From: Oscheius tipulae
Lineage: Eukaryota; Nematoda; Chromadorea; Rhabditida; Rhabditidae
DNA: 64,000 bases
Reading direction: 5' to 3'
Assembly (NCBI GenBank): GCA_037178975.1
Contig: JASJZH010000006.1
Location: 9,982,001-10,046,000 of the forward strand
Numbering within the stretch: the stretch's first letter is position 1; every line of letters begins with the position of its first letter. This document shows, piece by piece, positions 58,484 to 64,000 of the stretch. Both the position numbers and the translations under genes were made by a program. The notes beneath the pieces are model-generated. The model was given only the letters and a program-made list of their open reading frames with translations. It was not told where the DNA came from and made no database searches.

Positions 58484-59993
58484 GCTCGACTGACCACTGT
58501 GTGACCGACGGATCAGGCGGCGGCGTCTTCCGCCTATGGCTCCGCCTCTAGCTCTACCGACTCGTGTGGCTTCTTCAAAGGTTATCGACAAGACTATTAA
58601 ACTCGATTTGTATCAAATCGTGAAGAAAGAGTTTATGAAAATTACTTTTATACTTTTGTGATGGTTCAAGAGTCCTGTTCGATTCATTTTAGTTGGCTCA
58701 ATGACCTAAAGTACTATGTATAGATAAGAATTCTTTTGTAAAAAGCAGAAAACCTGATAGTATCTAAGATTCACAGTTCAATGTTTTTAGGCTTATAAAA
58801 CCAAAACGTGAACACAAAATATCGAGCTAACAGCAGCACAGCACAATCCACAATTTTGACACTACAATACGGTTCTACTTTCGGCGTTGATAGCCTTCGT
58901 AGCAAGTAAATACCGTAACGAAGATTCAGTTTATTTTTTCTTCTTATAGATACCCCTGTAGATGGTGATGTTAGCATGTTCTATAAACTGAAGTTTCCTC
59001 ATTGCGTAAAAATAAGATGCAAATAACTTAAATCAGACATGAAAGTATTCTTCCACTCTTTTGGCAGCTTCTGCCTGCTTCTATCTGAAAACACTTCTAT
59101 TTGATCGTTCGATTAGCCTGTCAGCTACATACTCCTCTATGCAAACGGTCAATATTAAGCATACGGTAGACTGGGAACCTCACTGTTTGGCGCCGTTGAG
59201 GTCACCGAAAAGTGTCGGACCGTAAAGATGTCTATTATCTTTGCTGTAAAGCTAAGATATGAAATAGAGCCTGTACCTGTGTATTTGCATAAGTAGTTGA
59301 CGAACTATTTAAAGGTCTCTAAAGGATCTCCAGTCACTGCACTTTCATTATCAACATTGAGACAGCCGCCAGTCTCAAGGAGGTTCTAAACTTGGATTTT
59401 GCTCAGAAACCTAGGCAAAAACAACCGACAAAACTTTGAGACAAATAAAGGTAAAAGTTAAAGTTTCGATCCGATTTTGTTTCGAAACGGCAGAAATCCT
59501 TGGAGAGCTCTGTGAATCAAGCTCCTGCGGGGTCTTGCGATGTCGACCGTTGCGGAGTCTCCCGAGGGGCCAGGTCGCAGGGCATTACGTTCCAAAGCTG
59601 CCCAACTTATTTTAGAAACGCCTTCACATTTGTAGCAAGCTACTACGAGTTTACCGACCTGCGTGAGGATGGAAACATTGGTTGGGTGGCAGCACTTGGG
59701 ACCCCTTCATTAACACTGGCGCCATCTGCCATTGCGCTTTCCTCAAAATCGTTTTGCAAATCTGACTTTTTGGTCTTCAAAACTCTTTCAGCGCGGTAAC
59801 TGACTGTTAACAGAGGTCAACGCGGCACCATTGGTAGGTTACCGTTATTCGGACACAAACAGTGCCCGGGTGCTAATCACCGGAAGCCGCGGCGTGTCTT
59901 AGATGCACTGTTGACCGACAGATATGCATCATGTTACAGCCAGACTGTGAGAATTTGATGTAACCGCGTAATGTTATAGTTTATTAAGGGGGT
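58484..59993. other. Region upstream of the PAX gene
   Basis: No supported gene. It includes the first copy of a local duplication (59449-59590) and presumably PAX regulatory DNA. Confidence 0.5.
59449..59590 (+). repeat. Local duplication, copy 1 (paired with 60597-60722)
   Basis: Shares GGTAAAAG, TAAAGTTTC, CGAAAC, TTGGAG, CAAGCTCYTG and CGTTGCGGAG, in the same order and orientation, with 60597-60722; about 75% alike by eye. A further match (CTGACTTTTTGGTCTTCAAAACT versus CTGACCTTTTTGTCCCAAAACT) lies about 170 bases downstream in this copy but only about 65 bases downstream in the other. Confidence 0.6.
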
Positions 59994-60238
59994 TCCGGCT
60001 TCGGTCTCTTTCTGTATCCAGCGTTGATGACAGTGATTCTCTCCTGCACATGTTCAACGTTCCATCTTAGTTGCCTTTGGTTGTATTTGTCCTGGAAAAA
60101 AATTTACTGAGCAGGATTCCAATACATTACGTAGAATACGAACAAAACTACAGCCAGCAGGGTAGTTCCGAGAGTCACTTGTGCCCAGAATATGGTCTTG
60201 CTCCACGGTAGTTCGCTGGTGCTTGTTCTATTGGCCAT
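59994..60238 (-). CDS. Tiny single-pass membrane protein
   Basis: Two exons encode about 71 residues: MANRTSTSELPWSKTIFWAQ, then the membrane helix VTLGTTLLAVVLFVFY, then after an in-phase 40-nt intron DKYNQRQLRWNVEHVQERIT and a basic end GYRKRPKPEPP, TAA 59994-59996. The positive charges lie after the helix, so the C-terminus should be cytosolic or in the mitochondrial matrix (inference). I do not recognise the family. Sense splice signals and phase are good. Confidence 0.6.
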
Positions 60239-61523
60239 GCCTAAGAATTTTCACGTTTAATTGTGAAAAAGCAATCGGGAAGGAGTTTCTGATACACAAA
60301 TGATTCAAAAGAAGTAGATACGAGTCGAAAATTAGGCTTGACTATTCATTATCTATTATAAATTGGATGTGATTAGCTATTATTGTGAAAACCCTATCCT
60401 TAGGGTTCTTTAGATTTATTTTTGAAGAAAAACTAGGTTTTGAATGCCCAATTAAGATATCTAAAAGAATAGTCCACAAACACGCTAGGCAAAGCTAGGC
60501 GATGTGATTATGAAGAAGCGGTTGTCGTGGAAACTTTTGTGTGGGGTCCTCCCTGGAGGGGAGAGCGAGACCTGCCTTTTAAGAATTGGAATCGGAGGTA
60601 AAAGGTAAAGTTTCTACTCGAAACAAAGGCAAAGATCTTTGGAGGGCTTTGTGAGTCAAGCTCTTGTGGAGTCTTCCGACCATGATCGTTGCGGAGGCTT
60701 CCGCGTGTCAAATCGAAGGTTAAGCTGAAGGAATATCAGTTATTAGCCTACCAAGATTCTAAAAGGAACTGTCGATCCAAAACTGACCTTTTTGTCCCAA
60801 AACTGCTCCTGAATTTATTCTCAGACACGCATTTCTGAGATACTGTTTCCGGAGAGATTACTGTAAAAAACAGAGTTTCGAAAAAAACAACAACAAGCAG
60901 AGCTAACAGAAAACATTGACTGTTTTGTTTGTAATCCTCGAGGAGCGGAATGAAATACACAGTAAGGCCGAGGTTATGAAAATTGGTATCCGCATAAAGA
61001 ATCGCTTATTCGGCGAGGAAAAAGGAGCATGAGTTTTGAACTCCATTTTAGCCTCCAGCTTGAGGTTCCCTTAAAAAATCCTGAGCTTCAGTAGAAAAAC
61101 AACAATAAGAACCTGCGTCAGAGAGAGAGACAGAGAGCTCGACTCGTAATGTTAGCAGCGAATGAGTGTCCGATAGGCTGGAGTCCATTTGAGACAAGAG
61201 GAATATAGAACGTAACCTTTCCTCAATAAGCATTGTACAATTTATTAGAAGGTTAGCATAAAGTGTCAAAATAGACGTTGTTCTCCAGATAATCTACAAA
61301 GAGATCAATCAGTTCTATAAAACTAACAATAAGTGAAAGTACTATGGGATTAAATTAAGAGGCACGGGGATACAGATATGCACCGGAGAAGGACGTCTCA
61401 CGGGGGAGCTAAAAAGGAAATCACCAGTTTGTTTGGGGGAAAAATGACCACTACGCGATGAAGTTCCAATGGGTAATTTAAAAAGAAATGAGTAATGTAC
61501 AATAAATAGAAATTTGTGTTGAT
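60239..61523. other. Intergenic region
   Basis: Apart from the second duplication copy (60597-60722) and short chance frames, nothing is seen. Confidence 0.5.
60597..60722 (+). repeat. Local duplication, copy 2 (paired with 59449-59590)
   Basis: See the first copy: same order of shared blocks with about 1.1 kb between copies, and the tiny membrane protein gene lying between them. Confidence 0.6.
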
Positions 61524-63962
61524 TTAATTACGACGGACTTGGTAAACGATCATGTCCTTGTGGCAGCCGGGAGCATCCCACTCCAGGTCACTACCAGCTC
61601 GGATGAAATGGCGCCAAGTACGTTGAGGCAAGACGTGGCGGAGCATAATTCCTACAGTCGGGAAGCAACGGAAGACGTACTGTCTAAAGCACAAGTTTTT
61701 CAGAGAGACTGACGAGCGCTTACCCCTCCTTGTAGCAGAAATGAATGACAGATTCACAATTCCGATGAGGGAAGACAAACTCCTTCTTCCTCGTAGGAAT
61801 CATGTAGGTGTCCATTGGACGGAAGGCAAGGTCATGAATCACCGGGTGAGTATAGCACTTCCAGCGCTGCTCGAGCAGTTCCATCATCTTTGTGACTTCG
61901 ATTGTTCCCTGGTCGAGAACGATCTTACCGAAATGGTGCGGTTCCTTGGTCTCCATCCAGGTCTGTAAATAGGAAACTATTAAAAGAATAATACAGTTTC
62001 TCTCAGACTGTTTTCCACAACACGCGGTACCCATTTGGTAAAATTTAATGATAGGTTGATAGGGATTGAACCGTAAAACATGGTGACACTTCAAATTGAT
62101 AGGAACAAAAGTGTTTCAGATTGTCAGGAGTAGGTTGAGATAGGGTCAGGAGAACTTTGAATGGTAGGCTGACTTACCATGTGAGAGAAAGATAGGTAGA
62201 CATGGACCGAATACCCAATAGACAAAAATAACACAAGAAGATGTAGGCTCTACTGAGGTGGGCTAAGAGAGTGAGAGAGTCAATACAACGTGATTAACAG
62301 ATAGGTAGACCTACTCCGAGTGTAGTGACAGATTGAGAGAGACCAGATAAAGTGCTAGATTTTGTATTAACAGGAATGACAGGAGGAACGGTAAAAACTC
62401 TTCTTACCTCGATGAACTTCCTGATCGGGAAGGAGTGGACGTTTTTGAAGAAAAAGCTGGTATGTCGTTTCTTCTTCACAGGGATCGACAGCCACTTCAG
62501 CATACAGTGGGAGACCGACTCGTCCGTAAAGGCACGGTGTTCATCAGGCTGAGTGATCAGCAGAGAGTCCAACTGTCCAATATCCAGACAATCATCAAGG
62601 TATATCGGTTGCTCAGCCATCATGTTGTCCAGCTGGAGATTCCTGACTTTGTTGCCAAGGAGCTTCAGCAAGTAGGAGACGAACACCGTGTGCCGGTTAA
62701 TGAAGTAGGTATGATCGCAGAGGATGAGAGTGTCAAACTCGATCTTTTTTAGGGTTCCGACCAGGCGCTCAAGTCGACCACCGGACTGCTCCTTCAAGAT
62801 TTCGAACGTCTCATTGTTGAGTTCAAGGAACTGCTCCATGGGCTTGCGATTGAACCACAGAATATTTGTATTGTGAGCCTGTTGGGCCCGGGCCTGCTCC
62901 TCCTTAGCTCTCTTGACCGGATCGCTGTTAGGCGGTGTCATCTGAAAAAGACATTACGCTCGTCTGGGGAAAACCCTCTAACACCGTCTATCACTTATTT
63001 ATTTTAAGAGGGCTCCACACTTGACGCAAGGACCCACACTGTGCACTTATCACGTGAGCAGTCGTTATCGGAACACTTCTAGCTCTCGGGGTCACCCCGT
63101 CTGGCGCCTCGGGGTACACAGACAGTCACAAAACAGTACAAAGTGTCTCTCCCCTACCTCATCTGCCGGATTGGCTGGACGAACATCAGCCTGCGACGAG
63201 ATAAGAGCCATTTCTCCACTGTCATCATCGACCCAGTTGGCGATATCCCAAAGAGCTACCTGAAAGTTTGCGGATGTGCAACTTTTTTGCAGCAGAGACT
63301 TTGCAGAAGTACTCACTCTTCACGACACATGCGGGAAGCCACCCTCGCGGCTCCCTAAACTGCGTCACAAGTGCGTAATGTGCGAGTAAAACCAGCAGAG
63401 AACAACCAACCTCCGTGATGTTGTACTCGCGATTCCACTGCGAAAAGTCAAAGCGATAAGTCCAAGCCGCGTGGGTCTGATCGGCTTCGACCTGGCCAAT
63501 TCGAAGGGTTTCCTTGGTTCTCTGGTGGCGAGGAGCATCGAGCAGGGAAGGATTCTGCGGTCGCTCGAGATAAGCTCTGAATGTTTCTCGTAAAACAAAT
63601 TTCAAGGAAGCACTTACTTCTTTCTGCCGAAGATAAATATCCTGTGGGCCAGCTGTTTCTGCTCCTCTTCAGTCAGCGGCGGCGGATTGGCAGCTTTTGG
63701 CGGCTCCAGCAGTACACGAAAGGTGGTATGACCGTATTCCTCACTAGTAGATGGGTAGTCAGGACGGAAGAGCTTCATAAGGAAGCTCATATTCCTGAAA
63801 ACGACATAGTATGTGAAGTATCAAAGAGATAAGAGTTGGAAGTAAAGACAGACTGTTTGTGTTTACAAAATGGCCGGCTGTAGGATTTCGAACTCACGAA
63901 AGGCTTCCCTGGACCTCCTCTTCCCAAAGCACATGTGATAAACATCGGTTATCAGAAGCCAT
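61524..63962 (-). CDS. Unrecognised protein of about 500 residues
   Basis: Seven or so exons join well. The start MASDNRCLSHVLWEEEVQGS lies at 63962. Next come MSFLMKLFRPDYPSTSEEYG and a basic, proline-rich part (ERPQNPSLLDAPRHQRTKET). The middle has alternating short strands and helices with regularly spaced leucines (RLERLVGTLKKIEFDTLILC, SYLLKLLGNKVRNLQLDNMM, DDCLDIGQLDSLLITQPD), which recalls the F-box-associated FTH/DUF38 regions common in nematodes. The end is rich in aromatic residues: RNCESVIHFCYKEG, QYVFRCFPTVGIMLRHVLPQ, RTWRHFIRAGSDLEWDAPGC and IVYQVRRN, TAA 61524-61526. No F-box is visible at the N-terminus, so membership in that family is only a suggestion. One intron (about 61965-62405) carries GACAG/GTAGAC repeats. 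Confidence 0.65.
62095..62345. repeat. GACAG-type degenerate repeat in an intron
   Basis: Loose units such as GATTGTCAGGAGTAGG, GAAAGATAGGTAGACATGG, AACAGATAGGTAGACC and AGTGACAGATTGAGAG. This is the weakest member of the family. Confidence 0.4.
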
Positions 63963-64000
63963 GGCTTCCAAAGAGCAGGATGAACGCCACTCTGATAGCT

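Overview
The window is nuclear DNA from a nematode. The clearest sign is a secreted protein ending in a ground-like domain, the nematode-only hedgehog-related family (36884-38190). Supporting signs are short GT-AG introns of about 35-60 nt, splice acceptors lying directly before start codons (49445, 53041, 32607, 2528), which is the pattern left by spliced-leader trans-splicing, a TWK-type two-pore potassium channel and a Skp1-related gene. I cannot name the species. The acceptors are a mix of TTTCAG and TTTTAG rather than the rigid Caenorhabditis TTTTCAG.

Layout. 1-4290 (minus strand): HEATR5 (cut by the left edge), an unrecognised gene with reading-frame breaks, and SAYSD1, perhaps one operon. 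7058-8167 (plus): a short adducin-like protein, followed by a small secreted cysteine-rich protein on the minus strand and an inverted relic of one adducin exon at about 10.3 kb. 10922-19294 (minus): class V myosin. 21579-29755 (plus): a K2P channel with a very long acidic tail. 29796-32607 (minus): PLEKHD1, tail to tail with the channel. 33.8-36.0 kb: a one-pass membrane protein and a degenerate THAP-like gene. 36884-38190 (minus): the ground-like gene. 39.6-44.6 kb: a decayed RING gene, a Skp1-like gene and two small unrecognised genes. 45108-49445 (minus): an inactive rhomboid. 50150-51861 (plus): a phafin-type PH-FYVE protein. 52.1-57.2 kb (plus): a zinc-finger gene with a broken tandem copy in front of it. 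57690-58483 (minus): a PAX1/9-class gene. 59994-60238 and 61524-63962 (minus): a tiny membrane protein and an unrecognised gene of about 500 residues.

Several genes relate to membrane traffic and cell cortex (HEATR5, myosin V, phafin, iRhom, adducin, SAYSD1), but nothing shows that they form one system; gene order is that of an ordinary nematode chromosome. The most unusual structures are the channel tail, which carries 16 QT dipeptides resembling dynein light chain (LC8) docking sites, and a very diverged minisatellite of roughly 33 bp scattered through introns at six or more loci. Several genes have single-base frame breaks or in-frame stops. These could be pseudogenes, rapid decay or leftover assembly errors, and the sequence alone does not decide. 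Exon edges were read by eye from frame and splice signals, so gene ends are firmer than internal exon boundaries.
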